Of a stretch of DNA of 64,000 nt, positions 19,341 to 30,087 are shown piece by piece. The stretch is from Sulfuriflexus sp032250955 (lineage in GTDB: Bacteria > Pseudomonadota > Gammaproteobacteria > AKS1): assembly GCF_032250955.1 (NCBI RefSeq), contig NZ_JAVVES010000004.1:1-64000 (forward strand), in the 5' to 3' direction. The position numbers and the translations under genes were made by a program. A model generated the notes under the pieces. The model did no database searches. It saw only the letters and a program-made list of their open reading frames with translations, and had not been told where the DNA came from. How positions within the stretch are numbered: position 1 is the first letter of the stretch; each line of letters opens with the position of its first letter.

Positions 19341-19440
19341 GCAAAGCTGTGCGAAAAAATATAATAACGGTTTTCATTATGCTTGATTATTTTACAACCC
19401 TGCGGCCTCTGTTCCGCCCTGTCCTTGTATTGGATCCTTT

Positions 19441-20505
19441 ATGTCTGAATTAAAAAACGATCGCTTGCTGCGCGCCCTGCTGCGCGAACCGGTAGACCAA
19501 ACGCCCGTCTGGATTATGCGTCAGGCCGGACGTTACCTGCCTGAATATCGGGCGACTCGTGAAAAGGCCGGTGACTTCATGACCCTCTGTCAGACCCCTG
19601 ACCTGGCCTGCGAGGTAACCCTGCAGCCACTGGAACGTTTTGACCTCGATGCGGCCATTCTCTTCTCGGATATCCTGACTATCCCCGATGCAATGGGGCT
19701 CGGCCTGAAGTTTTCTACCGGCGAGGGCCCGCAATTTGATCGTCCGATCCGCTGCGCGGCAGACATCGACAGGCTCGGCATACCGGATATGGAGGATGAT
19801 CTCGGCTACGTTATGGATGCCGTGCGCACCATTCGCCGTGAACTTGATGGCAGCGTGCCGCTGATCGGTTTTACCGGCAGCCCGTGGACACTTGCCACCT
19901 ATATGATCGAAGGCGCAAGCAGCAAGGATTTCGCCAGAAGCAAGGCGATGCTCTTTGATCAACCCGCGCTGCTGCACAGGTTACTCGGCGTACTGGCCGA
20001 TACAGTCATTGAATACCTGAATGCGCAGATCAAGGCCGGCGCGCAGGCGATACAGATTTTCGATACCTGGGGCGGGGTATTGACGCCACGCGATTACCGC
20101 GAATTCTCCTTACGCTACATGCAGCAGATCATTGATGGTCTCATCCGCGAACACGACGGTCGCCGCGTTCCCGTGGTGTTATTTACCAAGGGCGGCGGCG
20201 AGTGGCTCGAGGATATCGCCGCAACCGGCACCGATGCCGCCGGACTGGACTGGACGACCGAGATCGGCACGGCCCGCAAGCGTGTCGGTGACAGGATAGC
20301 CCTGCAGGGAAATATGGATCCATCAACCCTGTATGCCTCACCGGAACGCATCCGTCAGGAAGTCCAGACTATCCTTACCGACTTTGGTCCCGGTAGCGGC
20401 CATGTCTTCAATCTCGGCCACGGTATTCACCAGCATATCGACCCTGACAATGTGAAGGTTCTGGTCGATGCGGTGCATGAACTAAGTCGCCCGCTGCACG
20501 GCTAG
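19441..20505 (+). CDS. hemE: Uroporphyrinogen decarboxylase
   Basis: Decarboxylates the four acetate side chains of uroporphyrinogen III to give coproporphyrinogen III in haem synthesis. It has 354 residues. Signature motifs: WIMRQAGRYLPEYR near residue 25, AAILFSDILTIPDAMG with the catalytic Asp, GFTGSPWTLATYMIEG, and NLGHGIHQHIDPDNV near the end. The start ATG at 19441 follows a 127-base gap after gltD. A gltBD-hemE order is common in gammaproteobacteria. Confidence 0.96.
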   Translation: MSELKNDRLLRALLREPVDQTPVWIMRQAGRYLPEYRATREKAGDFMTLCQTPDLACEVTLQPLERFDLDAAILFSDILTIPDAMGLGLKFSTGEGPQFDRPIRCAADIDRLGIPDMEDDLGYVMDAVRTIRRELDGSVPLIGFTGSPWTLATYMIEGASSKDFARSKAMLFDQPALLHRLLGVLADTVIEYLNAQIKAGAQAIQIFDTWGGVLTPRDYREFSLRYMQQIIDGLIREHDGRRVPVVLFTKGGGEWLEDIAATGTDAAGLDWTTEIGTARKRVGDRIALQGNMDPSTLYASPERIRQEVQTILTDFGPGSGHVFNLGHGIHQHIDPDNVKVLVDAVHELSRPLHG

Positions 20506-20626
20506 CGCCAGTGTACGGTCTTTTATCGGGCCGCACCGACAGTTAACCGCCGTGCTGTCGCTTATGCGCGGCTGTCACACCCCTGGCGGCAGGCCGCTTG
20601 TAACGCTCGTTTCCGGGGCAGGTTGC

Positions 20627-21272
20627 CTAGCCGGCCTTGCGCTGTATGAGCGGCAATATATAGTCACTTTCAATCATGCCGTACCGCATAGCCAGATGCG
20701 TCAACTCGACATCACCCCTGACGCCGACTTTTGAAAATATCCTGTATCGGTAAGTGCTGATTGTTTTCGGGCTGAGATACAACTTTGCAGATATCTCATG
20801 AATATCCATGCCGCGGACAAACATGTACATGATTTGTAATTCACGGTTAGACAGCCTCAGGAATATAGTGCCGGCCGGCCTGCACGGCTCTTATGGCCTT
20901 GTAAAATTCATGGGCTGAACAGCTCTTGCTCAGGCACGCGCTGACGCCAAGCTTTATGATGCGTCTCGGGAATGAGGCATCAAGTGTTGTGGTCAATATA
21001 ATAATTCCAGGTTGGGGATCAATGGTTCGCATGTGGCGAACAATATCAAAGACACCCAGCACCTCGATGCCCATATCCATTATTACCATTTCCGGCCTGC
21101 AGTGACGCAGTTGTTCAATGGCCTCCCGGCCGCTGCTGCATTCCGCTACCAGCTCCGTGCCACCTTCATCCTGCAACAGTCTTTTGATTGCGACCCGAAC
21201 CAGTGGTTGTTCATCGACCAGTAATACTCTTGACATATCCGCCCCTTTTTTCTCCAGAGTCTCCAGGGACAT
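20627..21272 (-). pseudogene. Frameshifted UvrY/GacA-type response regulator
   Basis: Two adjacent reading frames together make a NarL/FixJ-family regulator. 20847-21272 encodes a complete receiver domain (VLLVDEQPLVRVAIKRLL, phospho-acceptor in VIMDMG, Lys in ACLSKS, and GRHYIPE), then hits a stop. 20627 to about 20865 encodes, in the +1 frame, the LuxR-type helix-turn-helix starting LSNRELQIM and including EISAKLYLSPKTISTYRYRIFSK and GDVELTHLAMRYGM, a close match to UvrY/GacA. The family's linker of about 25 residues is missing, so a short non-triplet deletion, not a single-base error, best explains it. Starts: ATG 21272 with GGAG upstream, or ATG 21236. The HTH half has no suitable start of its own. 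Confidence 0.72.
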
Positions 21273-21373
21273 TCTCTACTCCAGGCAACTTCCTTGCGGT
21301 GAATCATGGCGCGCCGGATATGTGACAAATTCACATCCCTTACCCTGGCGGCTAACTTGCGCTGGATAACAAA

Positions 21374-21397
21374 AGGCCGGCATCTGGCGGCCGGCCT
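21374..21397 (-). terminator. Terminator after the Sel1-repeat gene
   Basis: Perfect 8-bp GC stem (21374-21381 with 21390-21397). Read on the minus strand it is followed by TTTTG. It lies just downstream of the stop of the Sel1 gene and upstream of the regulator remnant. Confidence 0.6.
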
Positions 21398-21420
21398 GTT
21401 GTCATCAGGGTGATCATGTT

Positions 21421-22416
21421 TTACGTCTGTGTGTAAACTACCTTTTCACGCTTCTCGCCGCGGTAACAGGTAATAGCGGCATCCTTCAGGCGGCAGCGCA
21501 TCAGTTCTTTCTTCTGCAGGCCATAATCAATCGGGATCACCAGGTTGGGGTTGTCCGGTTCACTCGGAAAGATCAGGGTAACATTCTTCTGATACTCGAC
21601 ACTGAATTCACCGTCGCTGTTAAAATCCCTGATCTCCGTGGCGACCTTATAGGTGACAACACCATAGTTTTCCTCAGCTTCCCGGGCATCACTCTGACAG
21701 ATAACCTTGCTACTGCTCATCTGGCAGACACTGGCATCCGATGGCAGCATGCTGGCGGGCTTACCGGCCAGTCGCCAATTACCCGTCCCCACCACAGCGC
21801 GCGTGTATCTTGCTTTCTTGCTTTCCTCTTTTACCGGCCTGGCCGGGGCGGGCTTTTGCGCGACCACCGGTTTGCGTTTCACCGGCGCAGCCCTGACGGG
21901 CGCGGGCGCGGGCGCGGGCGTCGCCTGCGCCTTGGCCCTGCCAATCGCTGCCTTCATATTCGCCACTTCCTGTTTGGCCGGGTGGTATCCATTATCCCTG
22001 GCGCGTGTGTACCATATCAGGGCGCTATTATTTTCACCCCGGGCCGCATACAATTTCCCTAGATAGAACATGGCCGGCGTATAACCTTTCTCTGCCGACT
22101 TTTTCAGCCATGCATGGGCCTTGTTGTAGTCCTTGCCGACGCCGTTTCCCCGCTGGTAAAGATAGCCCAGCTTGTATTCGGCACGCGAATAGCCCTGTTC
22201 CGCCGCCTTGCTGAACCATTTGAACGCCTCCTCGGCATTTCTTCCCGTACCCTGACCCTTCAGGTACATATTGCCGATATCATACTGCGCCCTTACATCA
22301 CCCTGTTGCGCGAGGGCGAATTTCTTCTCAAATTGCTGGTTCCAGATGTAATCACTGGTATCGGCATGCGCCATCACGGCCAGCATCAGCATCCCCAGGG
22401 TAATTATTTTTTTCAT
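21421..22416 (-). CDS. Periplasmic Sel1-repeat protein
   Basis: 331 residues with an N-terminal signal peptide (MKKIITLGMLMLAVMAHA, cleavage before DTSD). Three Sel1-like TPR repeats cover about residues 40-150 (for example AQYDIGNMYLKGQGTG and AEYKLGYLYQRGNGVG). A low-complexity Ala/Pro/Lys linker with a PAPAPAPVRAAP run spans about 168-200. A C-terminal beta-rich domain of about 120 residues contains four Cys that could form disulphides. Sel1 proteins usually scaffold protein complexes; the C-terminal domain is not one I recognise. Transcribed alone, with its own terminator. Confidence 0.8.
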   Translation of the reverse strand: MKKIITLGMLMLAVMAHADTSDYIWNQQFEKKFALAQQGDVRAQYDIGNMYLKGQGTGRNAEEAFKWFSKAAEQGYSRAEYKLGYLYQRGNGVGKDYNKAHAWLKKSAEKGYTPAMFYLGKLYAARGENNSALIWYTRARDNGYHPAKQEVANMKAAIGRAKAQATPAPAPAPVRAAPVKRKPVVAQKPAPARPVKEESKKARYTRAVVGTGNWRLAGKPASMLPSDASVCQMSSSKVICQSDAREAEENYGVVTYKVATEIRDFNSDGEFSVEYQKNVTLIFPSEPDNPNLVIPIDYGLQKKELMRCRLKDAAITCYRGEKREKVVYTQT

Positions 22417-22542
22417 AACACCTTCATCCCCACCATAGTTTCATTAAATACAACACTCCCCGGATGTCTTCACCACAACCCGCTTTACCCGAAAGAACAG
22501 CCAGCCAGTGTCTTTAAGATATAGTCAATAACGCGATGATTC

Positions 22543-23430
22543 TCAAGGTAAACAGGCCAGTAATTCATCCAGCATCGATTCGGCCTGGCCTGCGTAACCA
22601 CCGCCGAAGAGGTTAAAGTGATTGAGAATATGGTAGAGCTGATAGAGCTTCTTGCGGCGCGCATAGCCCGGATCGAGCGGCCAGGCCCGCTCATAAGCGG
22701 CATAAAAAGCCGGCTGGAAGCCACCGAATAACTCGGTCATGGCGAGGTCGGATTCACGATCCCCGAAATAGACCGCCGGATCAAAGATGATCGGCGCAGA
22801 ATCACTGTCAAAGGCATAATTTCCGGACCACAGGTCGCCATGCAGGATGGACACTGCCGGCGTGTAGGTCTCGAAGTAGAAATCCAGTCCAGCCAGCAGG
22901 TGCCGGCCCTTTTTGAGCAGCCCCGCGCCCACGCCCTTGCCGTGGGCCAGTTCGAGCTGGAAGCCGAGTCGTTGTTCACGCAGGAACGCCACCCAGTCCC
23001 GGCTTTGCGCATTCGGCTGTGGCGTGGTGCCTATCGTGTTATCGCGATGCCAGCCGAACTTATCGGCGCTGTATCGATGCAACTGCGCCAACTGCCGGCC
23101 GAAATCACTGGCGGACCCCGCATTGCCGGGAGCAAACGGGATATATTCCATGACGATAAAGCTCTCACCTGCCGCCTCGCCCACGCAGACTGCCTCCGGA
23201 ATCCTGATGGCCCGGGCCTCGGCCAGGTCCGCCAGACCCTCCGCCTCGGCGCTGAACATCTCCAGCTTGTCGCTCGCATTGCGCTTGACGAAGAACTGCC
23301 GTCCGCACGTACCGGTGACAACCATCGCGGTATTGATGCTGCCACCACCCACGGGCGCTTGCCTTTCGAGCACAAATTCCTGCTGCGTGGCCTGGCTTAT
23401 CCCGGCACAAATGGCATCAGTGACTGACAT
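22543..23430 (-). CDS. Fructosamine/ketosamine-3-kinase family protein
   Basis: 295 residues of the FN3K family, related to aminoglycoside phosphotransferases and E. coli YniA. Visible features: VGGGSINTAMVVTG with FFVKRN for ATP binding, the brace ESFIVMEYIPF, catalytic loop HGDLWSGNYAFD, and the metal-binding IIFDPAVYFGDRESDLAM. Members phosphorylate glycated amines so that they decompose (protein deglycation), or ribulosamines. The substrate here is not shown by sequence. It begins just upstream of the HNH gene's stop, on the same strand with a 26-base gap. Confidence 0.88.
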   Translation of the reverse strand: MSVTDAICAGISQATQQEFVLERQAPVGGGSINTAMVVTGTCGRQFFVKRNASDKLEMFSAEAEGLADLAEARAIRIPEAVCVGEAAGESFIVMEYIPFAPGNAGSASDFGRQLAQLHRYSADKFGWHRDNTIGTTPQPNAQSRDWVAFLREQRLGFQLELAHGKGVGAGLLKKGRHLLAGLDFYFETYTPAVSILHGDLWSGNYAFDSDSAPIIFDPAVYFGDRESDLAMTELFGGFQPAFYAAYERAWPLDPGYARRKKLYQLYHILNHFNLFGGGYAGQAESMLDELLACLP

Positions 23431-23456
23431 GAAAAACGGGCTCCAGGCGAGCTGGG

Positions 23457-24053
23457 TTAGCGCTTGCGCAGGCGATCGTGCAGGGGGCTCTGGCGCGGGA
23501 AATGGGCGAGCAGAAACTCCATTTGATCGGCCAGGACGCGTTTACTCTGCAAATAGACATACTCAGCATGTGTTGGGGTGAACGGCACGGCCAGTAATTC
23601 CATACCGGCCTGCTCTGGCGTGCGTCCGGCCTTATGGTTATTACAGCGCTTGCAGGCCGTTACCACATTGCTCCAGACATCCTCGCCCCCCAGGCTGGTG
23701 GGTGTAACGTGGTCGCGGGACAGTTCATGGCGCTGAAAGTGTTCACCACAGTACATGCACAGACGCGCATCACGTTTGAACAGTGCCGGGTTGTTCAGCG
23801 GGGGCGTGTAATGCGCCCGTGCCCGTTGCAGGGCGCGGCTGTTGCCGTAGGTGGCAATAATCGAACTCACCTCGATGTGACTGCGCAGGTTAGTCACGGC
23901 ATTAATGCCGCCGTGCAGCCGGTACAACAGGCTGCCGCAACTGTAGGCCACCTGGCCAAGATGATAGAGGCGCACCGCATCCTGGTAGCCCACCCACTCA
24001 AGCGGCATCCCCGAGGCGTCTGTGCGTAGTACTTGTTGGCTCAAGCTGATCAT
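23457..24053 (-). CDS. HNH endonuclease family protein
   Basis: 198 residues. The C-terminal half is an HNH nuclease with two structural zinc Cys pairs: C99-x-x-C102 in CMYCGEHF, and C134-x-x-C137 in CKRCNNHKAG. H115 in LSRDHVTPTSLGG, plus Asn and His140, form the catalytic motif. The N-terminal 95 residues have no nuclease motif. The genomic context shows no restriction or phage genes, and this chromosomal HNH family is widespread in proteobacteria next to housekeeping genes. DNA target unknown. Divergent from the receiver-GGDEF gene across a 269-base gap. Confidence 0.87.
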   Translation of the reverse strand: MISLSQQVLRTDASGMPLEWVGYQDAVRLYHLGQVAYSCGSLLYRLHGGINAVTNLRSHIEVSSIIATYGNSRALQRARAHYTPPLNNPALFKRDARLCMYCGEHFQRHELSRDHVTPTSLGGEDVWSNVVTACKRCNNHKAGRTPEQAGMELLAVPFTPTHAEYVYLQSKRVLADQMEFLLAHFPRQSPLHDRLRKR

Positions 24054-24322
24054 GTCTTATCCTGTCTCCGTGACTCCAGATTCGATGACCTCGCCGTACA
24101 GCATTGATTTTGAACAAATCCGCCGGGGCGGGCAAGTAAAATGTCTGGCCGCCTTGCATGGCCGGGGAAACGCCGGCACCGGCGCAACCCGCGGCATTCC
24201 CCCGGATATTTGCGCTGATATGCTGACAACCTGCTGTTTATAAATGTGAAATTATTACTTGAAGAGTCCGCTGCAAGCTCTATGCTTTACAGGACTTTAT
24301 TAATGGCGCGCTTATAACAAGA

Positions 24323-25513
24323 ATGACTACGCAACCCCCTGCAACCGATAACCAGCCGCACCTGCTGGTGGTGGACGATTCGCGCCTGATGCGACGCGCC
24401 ATTATCAAAATCCTCGGCAAGGAATACCGCCTTAGCGAGGCCGGTGACGGCGAGGAAGCCTGGCAGTACCTGCAGGAACATAACGACATCAAGATGATCT
24501 TTTCTGATCTCTCCATGCCGAACCTGGATGGCTTTGGCCTGCTTGAACGTATCCGTAACAGTGATGACCCGCAGCTCCAGAACCTGCCGGTGATCATCAT
24601 TACCGGTGCGGAAGACGACGAGGAGACCAAGCAGCGAGCCCTGTCCCGGGGTGCCTCTGACTTCATCAGCAAGCCTTTTGAGTCTGTGCAGCTGCGCACG
24701 CGCGCGCAAACCCATTTGCGCCTCGACGACACCCATCGGCAACTCAGCAAGACCGTTACCCAGCTGGAAGAACAAGGCACCCGCGATGAAGTCACCGGGC
24801 TGGCCAACAAAAATTACTTTCTGCAGCGTGGCAACAAGGACCTTGCCTTTGCCAAACGCCACCGCGGTGAACTCGCCCTGCTGCTGATCCAGATTGATAA
24901 CTTTAACAAGCTCTTTACCCGCTTCGGCAAGGAGGCGGCGCAACATACCTTGCTGCAGGTCTCCCGCATCATGCTGGACAATGTCCGTCAAGAGGATACC
25001 GTGGCCCGCATCGGGGTGGCCCAGCTGGCTTTTCTGACCCCCTCGACGAACTGTGTTGGTGCCCGTCAGCTTGGCGAGCGCATCCGCAAACAAATCGATG
25101 GCCTCAGTGTTGAATTTGGTGGTGTTGTCTTACCCGCAACGATCAGTACCGGTATCGCGGCTATCGACATCACTCGCGACACCAGCCTGGATAACCTGCT
25201 CAAGATTGCCCGGCGGTATCTCAACGAGGCCATTGATAGTGGTGGTAATCGCGTCGTACTGGATGAGGCCGATGTGACCGCCTCAACCGAAGCGGATGAG
25301 ATAACGCGGAACGCCGCCGTAGAACCGCTGGCGGCAGCGCCTGACCTGGAGACGGCGATCCGGCTTTGCCATACGGATGAGGCCGCGCGCCTACAGCCCT
25401 ACCTGGCATGCCTGCTGCGTAAACTCTACCCGCTCTTGCAGGTATGCAATCAGCAGTTGAAGCTGGGTATCGACGATGCGCTCGAGGCAATACGCCAGCG
25501 CCTCGACAAATAA
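24323..25513 (+). CDS. Response regulator with degenerate GGDEF domain
   Basis: 396 residues. A receiver domain occupies about 10-125 with D18-D19, phospho-acceptor D62 in MIFSDLSMPNLDG, and K117 in ISKPF. A short coiled linker leads to a GGDEF-fold domain starting DEVTGLANKNYF (155-166). The catalytic GGDEF motif is replaced by GVAQL at 231-235, so cyclase activity is not expected. The allosteric I-site R222-x-x-D225 sits exactly five residues before it, as in c-di-GMP-binding GGDEF proteins. Residues about 285-396 form an uncharacterised helical tail. Inference: a phosphorylation-gated c-di-GMP receptor. It converges on the HDOD gene. Confidence 0.85.
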   Translation: MTTQPPATDNQPHLLVVDDSRLMRRAIIKILGKEYRLSEAGDGEEAWQYLQEHNDIKMIFSDLSMPNLDGFGLLERIRNSDDPQLQNLPVIIITGAEDDEETKQRALSRGASDFISKPFESVQLRTRAQTHLRLDDTHRQLSKTVTQLEEQGTRDEVTGLANKNYFLQRGNKDLAFAKRHRGELALLLIQIDNFNKLFTRFGKEAAQHTLLQVSRIMLDNVRQEDTVARIGVAQLAFLTPSTNCVGARQLGERIRKQIDGLSVEFGGVVLPATISTGIAAIDITRDTSLDNLLKIARRYLNEAIDSGGNRVVLDEADVTASTEADEITRNAAVEPLAAAPDLETAIRLCHTDEAARLQPYLACLLRKLYPLLQVCNQQLKLGIDDALEAIRQRLDK

Positions 25514-25539
25514 AACGCCCCCCTAAACCCGACAGGCTC

Positions 25540-27210
25540 CTAGCCGCGGTTCAACTCGGCAATCTGCAGTGCCAGGCGCCCCTGGTTAATAAACTGGACA
25601 AAACCCTGTTTCTCAACCGGACTGATCAACCTGCGTGACAGGCCATTATCCGCATACACCAGGCCGACCGGCCGCTTGCCGGCGCGAATGGCGCCAATCA
25701 TAAACCCCGGTGCCGCGACGTGCTTCTGGTAGGCTTCCGGGACCGTCGTCTTCCAGCTATTGTCACCGACATTCTGCACCAGCATTTCATTGCCTTCGCG
25801 CAGCACGCGAATAAACAGGTTACGTTGCTCGCGCACCGGCAGGTTGAAGTATTCTTTCAACACCTCCACGCCATCGCCGAAACTGATCCGGGCAATCAAC
25901 TGTGAATGATCGGCGCTGAGCAAACACAGCACCACCCGGTCAAAGCCGACGCCGCGCTGAATGCCCTCTGCCAGCTTCGCAAAGACATGATGTACGCCCG
26001 TCTGTGAACTTATCAGGCCGGTGATCTCCTGCAGTATCTCCAGCTGCACCTGGGGATTACCTGCCGTGCCCGATTTCTCGGCCAGCGTCTCCGCCACCGC
26101 GGGGGCATTCTCGAGGTGGCTCTGTTCCGCGGCAGTTACCGCCACCTGTTCAGGGTCTTTTTCCTTGTCTTTTTTCTCGCCTTTTTTCTTGCCTTTCTCT
26201 GTGACCGTTTTGCTTACCGCTTCACGCTCCTCATCAAGGTTGATTCCCGCCTGGGTGCCGACATAGTAGGCAAACTGTCGTGTCGTCTTGTTGAGCAGGC
26301 TATCGTCCGTTTCCTCTACGGTGGGCATGAGCGTGGCCGGGTCAAGGCCGTAATCATTCGCCAGCTCGCAACAGGTATGGAATGTCTTGGTCAGTGACTT
26401 TTCAATCTCGGCACGCGGCACGCCGGCCAGCTCACCCATGTCATACAGCAGTTCGCCGAGGCTTTCACTGCCTGCATCAGCCCGTCCATAGACGAGATCA
26501 AGACTGGCCTGGGCCAGGGTCGCCATGGAACGATTGATCTCATTGCGGTTGCGCCGGGTAATTACCCCGTTCAGTTCCACCGGTTCCATGGTCTTGACCA
26601 CCGTCTGCGGAAATTCCCAGTTCTTCGCCAGGCGCTGGCCGATGTCGGAAAACGAACCACCGAGGACGGCCTTCTGGATATCCACCCAGCTGTCCTCCCC
26701 CTTCTCGCGCAGTGCCTGCATGTCGAGATATTTCTCGGGCAGGGCATAGGCGACGATGATCTCACCAAGGCCATGCAGCAGACCACAGACATAGCTTTGC
26801 TCGATATCATCGACGCCGGCCTTGGCCGCTACCTCGCGCATCAGACCGCCGGTAAGAAAGGCATTCACCAGCAGGGCGTTCATATCGATACCGGGGTTTT
26901 CATTATGAAAGCTGTCGATGAGTTTCAGGGTCAGGCAGAGGTTACTCACGGTCTCGAAACCGAGTAACACCACGGCGCGTGAAATCGCCGAGATCTTGCC
27001 CAGGCCACGATTATAATAAGAAGAGTTGGCAAGGCGCAGCAGCTTGGCCGTCAGGTTGGCATCCTTCATCACCTCCACGGCCAGTCCCATGGCATCGCTG
27101 TCCTGGTCTTTACTGACACGATTCACGCGGTTGACCGTGGCGCTGAAGATCGGCAGATCGCCGAGCTGCTCCATACGCCTGTCGATCTCCCGGAAAGTCT
27201 TGTTGAGCAT
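25540..27210 (-). CDS. HDOD-GAF signalling protein
   Basis: Using ATG 27210 (MLNKTFREIDRRM) the protein has 556 residues. An HDOD domain fills about residues 15-230 (LPIFSATVNRVN, LTAKLLRLANSSYYNR, SYVCGLLHGLGEIIV). A helical region follows. A charged Lys/Glu-rich linker (GKKKGEKKDKEKDPEQ) leads to a C-terminal GAF domain (about 385-550). HDOD proteins are non-catalytic HD relatives found in chemotaxis, c-di-GMP and stress signalling; the GAF domain probably senses a small molecule. The reading frame extends upstream to 27399, but the added residues look non-coding, and alignment of the HDOD start favours 27210, though its ribosome site is weak. Confidence 0.82.
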   Translation of the reverse strand: MLNKTFREIDRRMEQLGDLPIFSATVNRVNRVSKDQDSDAMGLAVEVMKDANLTAKLLRLANSSYYNRGLGKISAISRAVVLLGFETVSNLCLTLKLIDSFHNENPGIDMNALLVNAFLTGGLMREVAAKAGVDDIEQSYVCGLLHGLGEIIVAYALPEKYLDMQALREKGEDSWVDIQKAVLGGSFSDIGQRLAKNWEFPQTVVKTMEPVELNGVITRRNRNEINRSMATLAQASLDLVYGRADAGSESLGELLYDMGELAGVPRAEIEKSLTKTFHTCCELANDYGLDPATLMPTVEETDDSLLNKTTRQFAYYVGTQAGINLDEEREAVSKTVTEKGKKKGEKKDKEKDPEQVAVTAAEQSHLENAPAVAETLAEKSGTAGNPQVQLEILQEITGLISSQTGVHHVFAKLAEGIQRGVGFDRVVLCLLSADHSQLIARISFGDGVEVLKEYFNLPVREQRNLFIRVLREGNEMLVQNVGDNSWKTTVPEAYQKHVAAPGFMIGAIRAGKRPVGLVYADNGLSRRLISPVEKQGFVQFINQGRLALQIAELNRG

Positions 27211-27605
27211 AAAAAATCCGTCTGGCAGGCGCCGAACACACTGCCATGAAAAAATGCGGTAGAACCTCACACTGTTAATAAGGTGTATCGACAGCCCGGC
27301 GTGATCCATGAGATCAAATCCCGCCAGCTGACGACAAATCATGCCACGATTTGTCGCCGGGCAGCCCGCCCCCTCCGCAAATAGACCTGCGTGGAACATG
27401 CCTATTATTTTAGTGCCTGGGCATTTTTATACACAGCGGCTTTTGCAATCAAGCAATTAGCGCCACAGGGCCTGTCATCATAACGTAATAACGCTATAAA
27501 CACCGTGAAACACACTGATTTATATAAAGTTTTCTAATTGCTGGATTTCTGTACAATCTAACAGAATTGCACTTTTACCCGCAGAAAAATGCCTTCGCCG
27601 ACAAA

Positions 27606-27640
27606 CTGTCCACAAAGTTATCCACAGATTTTGTGCATAA
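27606..27640. promoter_or_regulatory. DnaA-box cluster upstream of priA
   Basis: A perfect consensus DnaA box TTATCCACA lies at 27618-27626. A second consensus match, TTATGCACA on the minus strand, lies at 27632-27640, and a weaker CTGTCCACA at 27606-27614. They sit in the 552-base gap between the HDOD gene and priA, whose left part (27480-27600) is AT-rich. No other replication genes are near, so a DnaA-controlled promoter is likelier than an origin. The rest of the gap (27211-27600) shows nothing I can assign. Confidence 0.5.
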
Positions 27641-27762
27641 GATTGATTCTCAATTATCCGTCAACAACTTACCGGCACATCTTGCTCCCCGGCCTTCATT
27701 AGGCGCGGTAAGCCGGCCGCTGAACCGTGTCCAGGCCTGGACATCATGCTAGAGTGCGCCTC

Positions 27763-29973
<2,211 letters not shown>

Positions 29974-30087
29974 GCAGCAAATATTCATTTGCCCCCGGGC
30001 AAGAGATTGCTTGCAAGCCCGCGGCAGGCAAGGATAATAGCCGCCTTACTTTGTACCCACCCACAGCTTCCGGTATTGTTCACTGCC

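Noticed and set aside
23457..24053. HNH gene as part of a defence or phage system
   Set aside because: No methylase, terminase or other defence genes lie nearby and base composition matches the surrounding chromosome.
27480..27640. Possible chromosomal origin of replication
   Set aside because: Only two consensus DnaA boxes, no dnaA, dnaN, gidA or similar neighbours, and no clear 13-mer region.
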